A DNA stretch of 50,824 bases from an uncultured Anaerolineae bacterium (GTDB taxonomy: Bacteria; Chloroflexota; Anaerolineae; JACIWP01): assembly GCA_938049385.1 (NCBI GenBank), contig CALIBQ010000017.1, positions 1 through 50,824 on the forward strand, written 5' to 3'. A program made the translations under genes and the position numbers. Numbering within the stretch: position 1 is the stretch's first letter; each line of letters starts with the position of its first letter. The notes beneath the pieces are model-generated. The model saw only the letters and a program-made list of their open reading frames with translations, did no database searches and was not told where the DNA came from. Positions 34,244 through 42,810 of this stretch are shown one piece after another.

Positions 34244-36985
34244 TTGAGGCCGGCGGTGCGGAAGCTTGTCTCCCGACAGAGCAGGTACGTCTTCCTCTGG
34301 ACAATGCGGGTCGCTCAGGCCGGCGCTCTGCTCGCCGGCGCCCTGCTCCTGGCCGGCTGTCAGGCCGGCGGGGAAGAGATACCCCTTCCGCCGGGCAGTG
34401 ATGCCTTCAAGTACCTGCTGGCCTGGCTGGAGAAATACGGCCCCTGGGGCATCCTGGCCGGCCTGCTTTTGCTCTTCTTCGCCGCATTTTTCAACAAAGT
34501 CTTTGCCTGGGTCTCCGAGCGCTTCTTCCAGCGGGTGGTCACCGCCCACGACGAATGGCAGAGCGCGCGTCAGCGCGAGCGCCAGCTTGACACTGCCACC
34601 CAGGCCTATATTGACCACGTGCTGGCGCACTACACCCTGGTCAACCTGCGCGGCATCCGCTCCAGCCAGCCCTTCTCCCTGGAACTGGAGGATATTTACA
34701 TCCCCCTCAGCACCCTGCGGCCTATGCAGGAGCTGAACGCCGGCGATGGCGATACAGAGGCACACCGCCTGCCGGTGCGCGAGCGTCCTTTCTCCATAGA
34801 GCTGAAGGAGCTTCTGCCGCGCTGTAAGCGGCTGGTCATCCTTGGAAGCCCGGGCGCCGGCAAGACCACCTTCCTGAGCTATTTAGCGCTGACCTATGCC
34901 CGTCACCTGGACGGCCGCTGGCCGCGCCTGATGCAGGAACGCCTGGGGTTTGAGGAAGCACTGGTGCCGCTCCTGCTCCCTCTGCGCGACCTGGCGCGGC
35001 ACATCCGCGTGCGCTACGAGGAAGGGGTGGTAGAGGCCGGGCCGGCGGTGTTGATGGATTTCATCCGCCGGCACTTCGCCCAATGGAACCTGCCCCTGCC
35101 CGAGGATTTCTTCCCCCGCCTGCTGGAAGAGGGCCGGTGCCTGGTAATGCTGGACGGCCTGGACGAGGTGGCCGATTACGATGAGCGCGTCTTCGTGCGC
35201 GAGATGATCGAGGCTTTCGCGGCGCGCTATCCCCGCAACCGCTACCTGGTCACCTGCCGCGCCGGCGGCTATCATGACGCGGCGCGCCTGGCCAGTGGGT
35301 TCGTGGAATGCCACATCCGCGACTTCGACGGCGAGGATGTGCGGCGCTTCGCCCAGGTATGGCACCTGGCGGTGGAGGCGGCCACTGCCGGCGGCCTGAC
35401 CGATGCCGTTCGCCAGCGCGCGGAAAAGGCGGCGCAGGACTTCCTCAACGCTGTGCACAGCAACCCCCGCATCCGCGCCCTGGCCGTCAACCCCCTGATG
35501 CTGACCGTCATCGCCCTGGTGCACCGCTACCGCGCCACCTTGCCCCAACGCCGGGTGGAGCTGTACGACGAGTGCACAGAACTGCTCCTGGGTCACTGGG
35601 ATATGGGCAAAGAGGGAGAGGAGGCCAAATGGCTGGCCGAATGGGCCGGCATGGACATCCCCCTCGACCCTTCTGAAAAACGCTCCCTGCTGGAGCCGGT
35701 CGCCCGCTGGTACCACGAACACCGCCTGCTCAGCGCCGACGCTCAGCAGGTGGAGGAACTGCTGACCGAGCGGTTGGCGCAGTTGGTGGTGCCGGCCCAG
35801 CCGGCCCTGCCAGCACATTCTCGCCAGCGCGCCCGCGCTTTCCTCCAGTTCCTGGACGAGCGGAGCGGCCTGTTCCGCGAATGGGAGGCCGGCCGCTATG
35901 CCTTCACCCACCTGACCTTCCAGGAATACCTGACCGCGCGCGACATCGCCGCCGGCGACGATTATATCTCCGCACTGCTCCGCCACCTCGATGACCCTTG
36001 GTGGCGCGAGACCATCCTGCTCACTGCCGCGCATCTCAGCACCTCCAGCCGCTCGCGCGCTTCCCAGCTCGTGCGCGCCATCCTGGCCGCCGGCGTCAAA
36101 CGGGGCACGCGCTGGTGGCCGGCGGTCATCCTGGCCGGCGAATGCCTGGTGGACATCGGCAAATACCGCATCGATGCCCAGTTATGGCAGGATGTGGTGG
36201 ACGGCCTGGTGTGGATTGTGGAACACAACGGCGTCCCGCTGGCCGACCGACTGCAGGCCGCCGGCGTCCTGGGGGAGCTGGGCGACCCACGGCTGGGACA
36301 GACGGTCACCGTCCCGGGCGGGGATATCATTGTGACGAGCAGCGGCCGCATCCACCGCCTGTTCGTCGAACGCTTCGAGATGGACCGCCTGCCGGTCACC
36401 AATGCCCAGTTCGCGGAGTTCATCCAGTCCGGCGGCTACCGCACGCGCGAGTACTGGAGCGAGGAAGGCTGGCAGTTCATCCAGAGCAAGGGCATCCGCG
36501 CGCCGCGCTTCTGGGATGATCCCATGTGGAACCGGCCCAATTACCCGGTGGTGGGCGTGAGCTGGTACGAGGCGGAGGCATATGCCCGCTGGGCCGGCGG
36601 CGCTCTGCCTACGGAACTGCAGTGGCTGAAGGCCGCCGGCTGGGAGCCGGAAACGGGCCGCGTGCGGCGCTGGCCCTGGGGCGACGAGTGGAAGCCGGAC
36701 GCCGCGAACACCGCCGAACTGCGGTTGGAGCGCACCACGCCGGCCGGCCTCTTCCCTGGGGGAGCCAGCCCCTGCGGCGTGCTGGACATGATCGGCAATG
36801 TGTGGGAGTGGTGCGCCAACGTCTACGCGGAAGGGAACGCCGCCAACGGCACCCCTGCGCGCGCCCTGCGGGGCGGCTCCTGGTGCGAGGAGATGAACCT
36901 GGCGAACGTGGCCGGCCGCGACCGCGCCCTGCCTACCGCACGAGAAGCGGATATCGGCTTCCGCCTGGTATGGATAGAAAAATAA
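34244..36985 (+). CDS. Lipobox/TM-anchored NACHT NTPase fused to an FGE-sulfatase domain
   Basis: A 913-residue fusion. Residues 1-40 form a basic-hydrophobic signal ending in lipobox L36-A-G-C39, and a second membrane segment lies at 67-84. A NACHT/STAND NTPase follows, with Walker A GSPGAGKTT (201-209), Walker B VMLDGLDEV (301-309) and the sensor YLVTCRAGGY, then a helical arm to about 680. Residues about 690-913 are an FGE/SUMF1-type C-type-lectin fold (VTNAQFAEFI, GNVWEWC, RGGSW, IGFRLVW) without an obvious catalytic Cys pair. Start is uncertain: TTG 34244 keeps the basic stretch, GTG 34256 and ATG 34304 are alternatives, the last giving a minimal lipoprotein signal. Likely a nucleotide-switched sensor; role unknown. 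Confidence 0.82.
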   Translation: MRPAVRKLVSRQSRYVFLWTMRVAQAGALLAGALLLAGCQAGGEEIPLPPGSDAFKYLLAWLEKYGPWGILAGLLLLFFAAFFNKVFAWVSERFFQRVVTAHDEWQSARQRERQLDTATQAYIDHVLAHYTLVNLRGIRSSQPFSLELEDIYIPLSTLRPMQELNAGDGDTEAHRLPVRERPFSIELKELLPRCKRLVILGSPGAGKTTFLSYLALTYARHLDGRWPRLMQERLGFEEALVPLLLPLRDLARHIRVRYEEGVVEAGPAVLMDFIRRHFAQWNLPLPEDFFPRLLEEGRCLVMLDGLDEVADYDERVFVREMIEAFAARYPRNRYLVTCRAGGYHDAARLASGFVECHIRDFDGEDVRRFAQVWHLAVEAATAGGLTDAVRQRAEKAAQDFLNAVHSNPRIRALAVNPLMLTVIALVHRYRATLPQRRVELYDECTELLLGHWDMGKEGEEAKWLAEWAGMDIPLDPSEKRSLLEPVARWYHEHRLLSADAQQVEELLTERLAQLVVPAQPALPAHSRQRARAFLQFLDERSGLFREWEAGRYAFTHLTFQEYLTARDIAAGDDYISALLRHLDDPWWRETILLTAAHLSTSSRSRASQLVRAILAAGVKRGTRWWPAVILAGECLVDIGKYRIDAQLWQDVVDGLVWIVEHNGVPLADRLQAAGVLGELGDPRLGQTVTVPGGDIIVTSSGRIHRLFVERFEMDRLPVTNAQFAEFIQSGGYRTREYWSEEGWQFIQSKGIRAPRFWDDPMWNRPNYPVVGVSWYEAEAYARWAGGALPTELQWLKAAGWEPETGRVRRWPWGDEWKPDAANTAELRLERTTPAGLFPGGASPCGVLDMIGNVWEWCANVYAEGNAANGTPARALRGGSWCEEMNLANVAGRDRALPTAREADIGFRLVWIEK

Positions 36986-36990
36986 CGGGC

Positions 36991-37080
36991 TGGAGGGCGT
37001 TGAAAAAGTACTGCTGGCATCGGTAATTCAAAGCACGCCGTTCAGCCCACCCTTGCGATTTTTCCAAAACCATCCCCTTT
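36991..37080. repeat. Short element with MITE-like ends
   Basis: GGAGGGCGTTGAAAAAGT at the left and ATTTTTCCAAAACCATCCCC at the right form imperfect inverted ends around a 50-bp core. It begins a few bases after the NACHT-FGE stop codon and abuts the next repeat. Confidence 0.4.
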
Positions 37081-37083
37081 TTG

Positions 37084-37226
37084 GGGATGTTGAAAAAGCT
37101 CATCGCCCGGCAGTTGAAACGCTGGCAGTGCTTGCGAAACACTTCGCCTGGCGCTGAAGCGCCAGGCTTACGGTACCAAGTGCGGGGCTTCGCCTCCTCA
37201 GCCGGCGGCTTCCAGCCGCCGGCAAA
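37084..37226 (-). repeat. Degenerate MITE-like copy D (inverted)
   Basis: GGGGATGTTGAAAAAGCTCA and the following TCGCCCGGCAGTTGAAAC match, in reverse orientation, the right end of the 2005-2188 element (with a 10-bp gap). Two perfect 10-bp stems follow: GCCTGGCGCT/AGCGCCAGGC (37146-37167) and GCCGGCGGCT/AGCCGCCGGC (37201-37223). The other end is not recognisable. Confidence 0.5.
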
Positions 37227-37289
37227 CCTCCGACAAGCAGGCGACCGATCTCCTGGGCCAAATCGAGAGCGGCCAAGAAGGCACTGAAA

Positions 37290-37336
37290 CCTCATCCCTC
37301 TACACCCCTTCCCCGTGTAGGGGGATGAGGCGTTTT
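37290..37336 (+). terminator. Terminator-like hairpin downstream of the NACHT-FGE gene
   Basis: A 16-bp stem with one wobble pair, CCTCATCCCTCTACAC (37290-37305) and GTGTAGGGGGATGAGG (37315-37330), followed by CGTTTT. It lies about 300 bp after the stop codon and just before the next promoter. Confidence 0.65.
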
Positions 37337-37377
37337 GGGCCGCAGTCAACAACAATCTTTTTCCGCACCCTCCCTTT

Positions 37378-37406
37378 TTGACCTTCGCGCCGGCCTGTGA
37401 TATCCT
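37378..37406 (+). promoter_or_regulatory. Promoter of the membrane-anchored protein gene
   Basis: TTGACC (37378-37383), 17 bp and TATCCT (37401-37406). It supports the GTG start at 37445 over the ATG at 37397. Confidence 0.6.
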
Positions 37407-37444
37407 CAAACTATCCTTCCCATCACCATGGGGAGAGTGCCAGT

Positions 37445-39316
37445 GTGACATCTGCTCGCCGGCGAGTTGCGGGAACAATCTTTGCCCTTCTCATCATCTG
37501 TGCGATGGTCATCGGCGCCTGGGAATGGCAGAGCGGACGCTTCCCATGGCGCGTCCCTTCCCCCGGCGAAAAGCTGATCCTGGCATCGCCGGCCCCCGCG
37601 CACCTGACACCAGCAAGCTTTCCCAGCGGGCTTTTCCTGCTCCATGACAGCGCCTTCGGCCCACCCAATGCCGCGGACTGGCGGCGGAGCTATGCCGGCT
37701 GGGAAACCCTGGGCGGCTGGGTGGAGGTCACCTGGGAGGAGATCAACCCCACCGAAGGACAGTACGACTTTTCCCGCATCGTGGAGTACCTGAACGCGGC
37801 GGGGCAGAGCGGCCGGCCGGCGGCCGTCAGTGTGCTCTTTCACGGGGAATCCCCCAGCCCGTCCAAGCGCCTCGCCGACTGGACGCCGGCCTGGGTCTAT
37901 CAGGATATCCCCGGGCGTCCCGTGCTAGACGGCCGGCCCGTAGGACGCGTCCTCCTGCCAGAGGGATGCGATCGGCCGGCGGCCCTGCCCCTGTATGAAG
38001 ACCCGCGCTGGCAGGCCCACGCCGACGCTCTGCTGGAGGCGCTGGCACGCGAGTTCGACGCGCCGGACCGCTATCCCGCTCTGCTGGCCATCAGCATCGG
38101 TGAGGGGTTCGCCGGCCTGGACCAACCCACCCAGGACCTGGTCTGCGCCTACAGCGCCCAGCTTGAGCCGGCGGCGCAGGAAGGCTTCGAGCGCTGGATG
38201 CTCCACTGGATGACGCAGTGGGCGGAGCATTTCCCCCATCGGCTGGCCTGGCTGGTGACAACGCCGGCGCGTGCCGCCCAGCGGGCGGAGCAAATTGACG
38301 CTCATGTCGCCGGCCGCATCGGCCTGCTAGTGGAACAGCCGGCGGCCCAGGCTGAACTGCCGGCGCCGTCCGCGCTCACCCCGCGCCGCAGTACCATCCC
38401 CATCGGCTGGCGGCTGGCAGAACCGGACTCCCTCTCCCAGACCTACTGGGGAATCCTGGACGCCATCGGCGCCGGCATTGACTGGTTAGACCTGCCTTGG
38501 GCGCACATCACCACCGCCCAGACGATCCGTCAGGAGACCGGCCTGGACCTGCTGAAAATGGCCGGTGCCTATGTGGGGCACAGGGTCGCGGATGCGCCAG
38601 GGGTGTGGGTGCTCTTCGGTCTGCCGGCCGGCTCCGACGAGAAGGGGGAGAATGCCCGCGCGTTCGGCTTGGTGCCGCATGACGTGGATGTCTGGCGGGT
38701 GGTCTACCAGCCGGCCGCGCCGCGCTTCGGCGGCCTGCTCCTTTCCATGCCCGCCGGCCTGTACCTCGCTCCGCGCGGCGCTTCATCAGCCCTGGACCTC
38801 GAAATCTCCGATCCGTGGCAGGGGCGCGAGAGCGTCAAGACGGGCGGCCGGCTGGCCATCCTGCGGCTGGTGTACCTGGACCGCGGCACGGATGCCTTCC
38901 AGCTCACCTACCCCGCGCAGGACGGTGTGCTGGCCTCGCGCCGCGTGCAAAAGACAAATACCGGCGAATGGCGCCTGGCCGAGTTCCCGCTGGTCAAGCC
39001 GGACTGGGACGCGCCAACGTCCTTTGACCTGCGCCTTGACAGCGGTCAGGACGGGGAAGAGGTCATCCACTGGGTCGAAATCCGGGCCGTGCCGCCGGCG
39101 GAGCTGGGGCCGGTGCAGATGGCACAGGCCGGCTGGTCCTTCACGCGGGCGGAGAGCGCGCCGGCACAGACCGCATCCGCGCCGGCTGTCGCAGAAACGC
39201 GCCCATCTGTCGCGCTGCCGACGCCATTCATACCGCCCCTGGTGTGGGTGCTGGCGGGATTAGCCCTCGGCATCATCATCCTGGCGGTGCGACTGCTGGT
39301 CATCCAGGAGGACTAA
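37445..39316 (+). CDS. Membrane-anchored protein with glycosidase-like N-terminal region
   Basis: A 623-residue protein. Residues about 5-30 are a membrane segment after the basic TSARRR. Residues about 60-330 look like a TIM-barrel glycoside-hydrolase relative: WVEVTWEEINPTEGQYDFSR is the family-typical approach strand, followed by SVLFHG and ISIGEGFAG, where the Glu sits like an acid/base residue. The region after about 400 looks beta-rich, and a C-terminal helix near 597-617 would anchor it again. I do not recognise the exact family. GTG 37445 follows GGGAG and a promoter. Its 3' end overlaps the convergent gene by 57 bp. It may act on the surface polysaccharide made by the neighbouring operon. 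Confidence 0.7.
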   Translation: MTSARRRVAGTIFALLIICAMVIGAWEWQSGRFPWRVPSPGEKLILASPAPAHLTPASFPSGLFLLHDSAFGPPNAADWRRSYAGWETLGGWVEVTWEEINPTEGQYDFSRIVEYLNAAGQSGRPAAVSVLFHGESPSPSKRLADWTPAWVYQDIPGRPVLDGRPVGRVLLPEGCDRPAALPLYEDPRWQAHADALLEALAREFDAPDRYPALLAISIGEGFAGLDQPTQDLVCAYSAQLEPAAQEGFERWMLHWMTQWAEHFPHRLAWLVTTPARAAQRAEQIDAHVAGRIGLLVEQPAAQAELPAPSALTPRRSTIPIGWRLAEPDSLSQTYWGILDAIGAGIDWLDLPWAHITTAQTIRQETGLDLLKMAGAYVGHRVADAPGVWVLFGLPAGSDEKGENARAFGLVPHDVDVWRVVYQPAAPRFGGLLLSMPAGLYLAPRGASSALDLEISDPWQGRESVKTGGRLAILRLVYLDRGTDAFQLTYPAQDGVLASRRVQKTNTGEWRLAEFPLVKPDWDAPTSFDLRLDSGQDGEEVIHWVEIRAVPPAELGPVQMAQAGWSFTRAESAPAQTASAPAVAETRPSVALPTPFIPPLVWVLAGLALGIIILAVRLLVIQED

Positions 39317-41665
39317 CCGCCAGCCGGCCAGTGCCGCGCCGGCGTATATGCCGGCGCCGGCCAGCAGTACCGCTTGAAATCCCCATGACAGCGCCAGCAC
39401 AGCGGCCAGCACACTGCTGGTCACCGAGGCCACGCCGTTGGCCGCCCAGGCCCAGGGGATGAGCGCCGGCGCCCGCTCCCGCAGTCTGCTCACCAGCCGC
39501 GCCAACGGCATCCCCATGACCCAGCCGGCCGGCGCCAGCGCCAGCACCGTCAGCGCCGTACGCACCCACAGCGGCGCGCCCAACGCCGCGTGCACCAGCG
39601 GAGAAAGGCCGGCGGCCAGCGCCAGCGCCGCCAGGACCGTCCCGCCGAGGGCCAGGGCCGGCGGCATGCGCGCCGACATCATACTGCCCAGGCCGGAGAA
39701 TACCAGCAGGGCGAACAGCACCGTGGCAAAGGCATAGGTCGGTTGATCCAACAGAAGGATACACTGCTGGAGGAGCGGCAGTTCCACCATCATGAAGCCC
39801 AGGCCCAGGCAGGTGAAGGCCAGCAGTGTGCCGGCGCACAGGGGGCGCGGAGCCGCTGGCCCGCCGCGCAGTCCCAGCGGAAGCAGGACCAGCAGGATGC
39901 CGGCCAGCAGAGTCAACGCCAGCAAAGCGATCAGGACGAAATAGCCGCTCCCGCCGAAAGGCTGCCAGGTCATGCCCAGCGTCTGCCAGACCTCCGGCGC
40001 CTGCTTCCAGGTGAAGAAATGGAAAAAGAAAGGGCGGTTGTCCGTGGTCGGAGTGAGGTCAAAGGCGCCAGCGCGGTAGAACTGCCGGCGGTCCGGCGCG
40101 GAGAGCAAAGCCTGCCAGGCCCGGAAATAGAGCGGCTCCGCGAGCTGGTTGAAGCGGTTGGATTCCCCCTCCGTCATGCCGGCGTAGAACACCATGTCGA
40201 ACTGGCGTTCCTCGGCGAATTCCCGCACCAGCGCGATCTCCGCCGGCGTGAAGGGCCGGCGCCCGGCCAGGATGAGGCAGGTGGACCAGCTCCGCAGGGC
40301 AATGATGTGGCGCGCCGGCTCGCTGATACCCTCCGCCGCCAGTGCTTCCACCACCAGGGCGCCGGCCCGCACCGTCTCGGTCGGCGGGAGCTGAAGCCAG
40401 CGGGTGATAGCCAGGATGCCATCTGGCTTCAGGGCACGCAGGCCGGCGCGCACCGCCTCCACCGTCAGCAAATAGTTCTCCGACAGGCTGAAGGCCCCCG
40501 ACCGGATGGGGTGATAGCTGTCAGTGAGGGGGAACTGCACGAGGTCATACGCCGGCCCAGACCGCTGTAGGAAACTGCGCGCCCCGCCGAAAATGACCCG
40601 CACATTGGGCAGGCGGTAAGGGTTAGCCCCCGCCGGCGCTGTCTCTTCCACAGCCTGCCAGACCAGCGGGTTGGACATCAGCGCGGTGATTTGGCCAGCC
40701 CCGCCGTGCACGGCCTGCCACACCGCCAGGCCGGCCAGCGGCTCGACGATAACGATGTGCGCTCTCGGGCGGAGCCGGAAAAGCACCGCCTCCGGCAGGT
40801 AGTCAAGGAAGGCCAAATCCCCGCCGGTGCCCGACGTCTGAATGGGACTGAGATTGTCGCCGTCCACGAACAGGCCCATCTGCGCCGGCGGCGCCTGCGT
40901 GTAGCCCAGGCTCATGCCCGGCACCGAGCGGATTCCCTCCGCTTGTACCACGTCCACCCGCGAAAAGGCGTTCCAGCGCTGGAACAGGACCCGCGCCCCG
41001 GGATGGCGCAGGACCTGCATCAACGATTTGTACGGGGACAGACGGATCTCCCAGCTGGCCGGCGGGCGCACTGTCAGAACCCCCAGCAGGAGGCTCAGCG
41101 CCAGGACAGCGCCCAGGCGCCAGCGCCGGCCCTCGCCGGCCGCAAAGGCCAGCCCGCCCCCGCCGGCCAGCGCGGCACACGCCAGCAGGCTTCCCACACC
41201 CGCCAAATACGGCTGGAGCGCCAGGCTGAGCAGACAGCCGGCGCCGGAACCCATTAGATTGGCGGCATACACTCGGCCGGCGGGCAGATCGCCCCGCTCC
41301 AGCAGAGAAGCACTGATAAGGCCGGCGAAAAAGAAGGGCACCGTCAGGCTGAGATAATAGAGCGCCATGTAGAGCACCTGCACCGGTTCCCAGGCAATGC
41401 GGAAGGAGTCAAAGGGGATGAAATTGGCCGCCAGATAGCCGGCGGCAGTGCCCAGCGCCTGGCCGGCGGCCAGCAGTGAGAGGGGAGGGCGCCGGCGCAT
41501 CACCGCCAGGAAAGTGCCGCTGGCGCCGTATCCCAGCAGGGCCACGCTGATGGCCAGGAAGGCGAAGTGATACCACTGGGCCAGTGAGAACAGGCGCGTC
41601 AGGATAATCTCGCAGGCCAGCGCGGCCGCGGCGCTGAGAAACTGCCCCACCAGCCAGCCGCCCAT
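39260..41665 (-). CDS. Spermidine-synthase-like integral membrane protein
   Basis: An 801-residue protein. An N-terminal block of about seven helices (EIILTRLFSLAQWYHFAFLA) is followed by a soluble methyltransferase/spermidine-synthase-like domain (about 220-540) and a C-terminal block of about seven helices. In the soluble part the nucleotide-binding strand reads AHIVIVEPLAGLAVWQAV, and the usual GGGxG loop is missing, so catalysis is doubtful. DNRPFFFHFF is typical of this family. Related proteins are often annotated as fused MFS/spermidine synthase. ATG 41665 follows AAGGAGG. It is the last gene of the polysaccharide operon, 16 bp after a GT4 gene. No polyamine genes are nearby, so polyamine synthesis is unlikely. 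Confidence 0.8.
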   Translation of the reverse strand: MGGWLVGQFLSAAAALACEIILTRLFSLAQWYHFAFLAISVALLGYGASGTFLAVMRRRPPLSLLAAGQALGTAAGYLAANFIPFDSFRIAWEPVQVLYMALYYLSLTVPFFFAGLISASLLERGDLPAGRVYAANLMGSGAGCLLSLALQPYLAGVGSLLACAALAGGGGLAFAAGEGRRWRLGAVLALSLLLGVLTVRPPASWEIRLSPYKSLMQVLRHPGARVLFQRWNAFSRVDVVQAEGIRSVPGMSLGYTQAPPAQMGLFVDGDNLSPIQTSGTGGDLAFLDYLPEAVLFRLRPRAHIVIVEPLAGLAVWQAVHGGAGQITALMSNPLVWQAVEETAPAGANPYRLPNVRVIFGGARSFLQRSGPAYDLVQFPLTDSYHPIRSGAFSLSENYLLTVEAVRAGLRALKPDGILAITRWLQLPPTETVRAGALVVEALAAEGISEPARHIIALRSWSTCLILAGRRPFTPAEIALVREFAEERQFDMVFYAGMTEGESNRFNQLAEPLYFRAWQALLSAPDRRQFYRAGAFDLTPTTDNRPFFFHFFTWKQAPEVWQTLGMTWQPFGGSGYFVLIALLALTLLAGILLVLLPLGLRGGPAAPRPLCAGTLLAFTCLGLGFMMVELPLLQQCILLLDQPTYAFATVLFALLVFSGLGSMMSARMPPALALGGTVLAALALAAGLSPLVHAALGAPLWVRTALTVLALAPAGWVMGMPLARLVSRLRERAPALIPWAWAANGVASVTSSVLAAVLALSWGFQAVLLAGAGIYAGAALAGWRLVLLDDQQSHRQDDDAEG

Positions 41666-41681
41666 ACCGCCTCCTTCGCCG

Positions 41682-42806
41682 TCACCCGTTCAGCGGCCCC
41701 AGTCCCAGCACTTCGGCATAGACACGCTCCACGCCGGCGGCCATCCGCTCCAGCGTGAACCCCTCCTCGACGCGCCGGCGAGCCGCCTCCCCCATCCTGC
41801 GCCGTGCATCGGCATCGGCGAGCAGTGACAGGATGGCCTCTTGCAATGCGTCCGGGTCCGCCGGCGGCACCACCAGGCCGGTCTCGCCGTGCTGATTGAC
41901 CCACGAAGTGCCGGTGCCCAGCTCGGTGGTGATGACCGGCTTTCCACAGGCCATCGCTTCCAGCAGGACGGTGCCGAAGGCCTCACTGCGCAGGCTCGCC
42001 GGCAGTACGAATACATCGCAGGCGTGATAATAGGCCGGCAGGTCGGCATCCGGCACCTCGCCCAGGAAATGCACGCGGTCGGATGCGCCCAGTGCCGTGG
42101 TCAGCTCCTCCCACGGCCGGCGCATGGGTCCCTCCCCGACGATCAGCAGGTGCACGCCGGCAGTGCCGGCCGCCGCCCGGATGAGATGCTCCACGCCCTT
42201 ATAATAGCGCAGTCGGCCGACGAAGAGCAACAACGGGCCCGGGAAGCGCCGGCGGATATCCTCCACCTGCTCCATACGCACATCCCGCAGTCTACCCACA
42301 TCCACGCCCAGGGGCACAACACTGCATTTGCCGGCGAAAGCCCTCAGCCAGGGAGAAGTCTCCACATAGCGCGGGCTGGTGGCGATAATGCGCGCCGTTC
42401 TGTCCAATACCCGCTTCAGGAACGGACGGTAGAGGGTGCCCAGCAGACGCTGGCGCACGATATCGCTGTGATAGGTCATCACCCAGGGCACCGCCGGCCC
42501 ATACAGCAGAGCGGACAGCTCCCCCCATGGATAGGGGAAATGCAGATGAATAAGGTCAGGCCGCTGGCGGTGCAAGAGCAGGGGCATGGCCAGGCTGATA
42601 GGCGTGGAAGCCGGCGCCGCCAGCCGCGCCGCCTTGATGACCCGCACACCCCCATCATCCTCCTGGCGCGTGCGGCGGTCCAGGCTGGTCACCAGCACCG
42701 TTACCTGATGCCCCCGCGCCGCCTGCGCCTGCGCCAGCGCCCGGATGTGGTTCTCAATGCCCCCCAGCACGGGGAAATAATCCTTGTAGAGATGCAGGAT
42801 GTGCAC
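41682..42806 (-). CDS. GT4-family glycosyltransferase
   Basis: A 374-residue GT-B fold transferase. The acceptor domain opens HILHLYKDYFPVLGGIENHI, and the donor domain holds the E-x7-E motif EAFGTVLLE followed by AMACGKPVITT. It adds a sugar from a nucleotide donor to a growing lipid-linked glycan at the inner membrane face. The GTG start at 42806 is preceded by AAAGGA and lies 4 bp after the upstream gene's stop. Sugar specificity cannot be inferred. Confidence 0.93.
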   Translation of the reverse strand: MHILHLYKDYFPVLGGIENHIRALAQAQAARGHQVTVLVTSLDRRTRQEDDGGVRVIKAARLAAPASTPISLAMPLLLHRQRPDLIHLHFPYPWGELSALLYGPAVPWVMTYHSDIVRQRLLGTLYRPFLKRVLDRTARIIATSPRYVETSPWLRAFAGKCSVVPLGVDVGRLRDVRMEQVEDIRRRFPGPLLLFVGRLRYYKGVEHLIRAAAGTAGVHLLIVGEGPMRRPWEELTTALGASDRVHFLGEVPDADLPAYYHACDVFVLPASLRSEAFGTVLLEAMACGKPVITTELGTGTSWVNQHGETGLVVPPADPDALQEAILSLLADADARRRMGEAARRRVEEGFTLERMAAGVERVYAEVLGLGPLNG

Positions 42807-42810
42807 GACG

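Noticed and set aside
36300-36985. Diversity-generating retroelement target in the FGE domain
   Set aside because: FGE/lectin domains are common targets, but the C-terminal region lacks the Asn-rich, AAY-codon-dense variable pattern, and no reverse transcriptase or template repeat is in the window.
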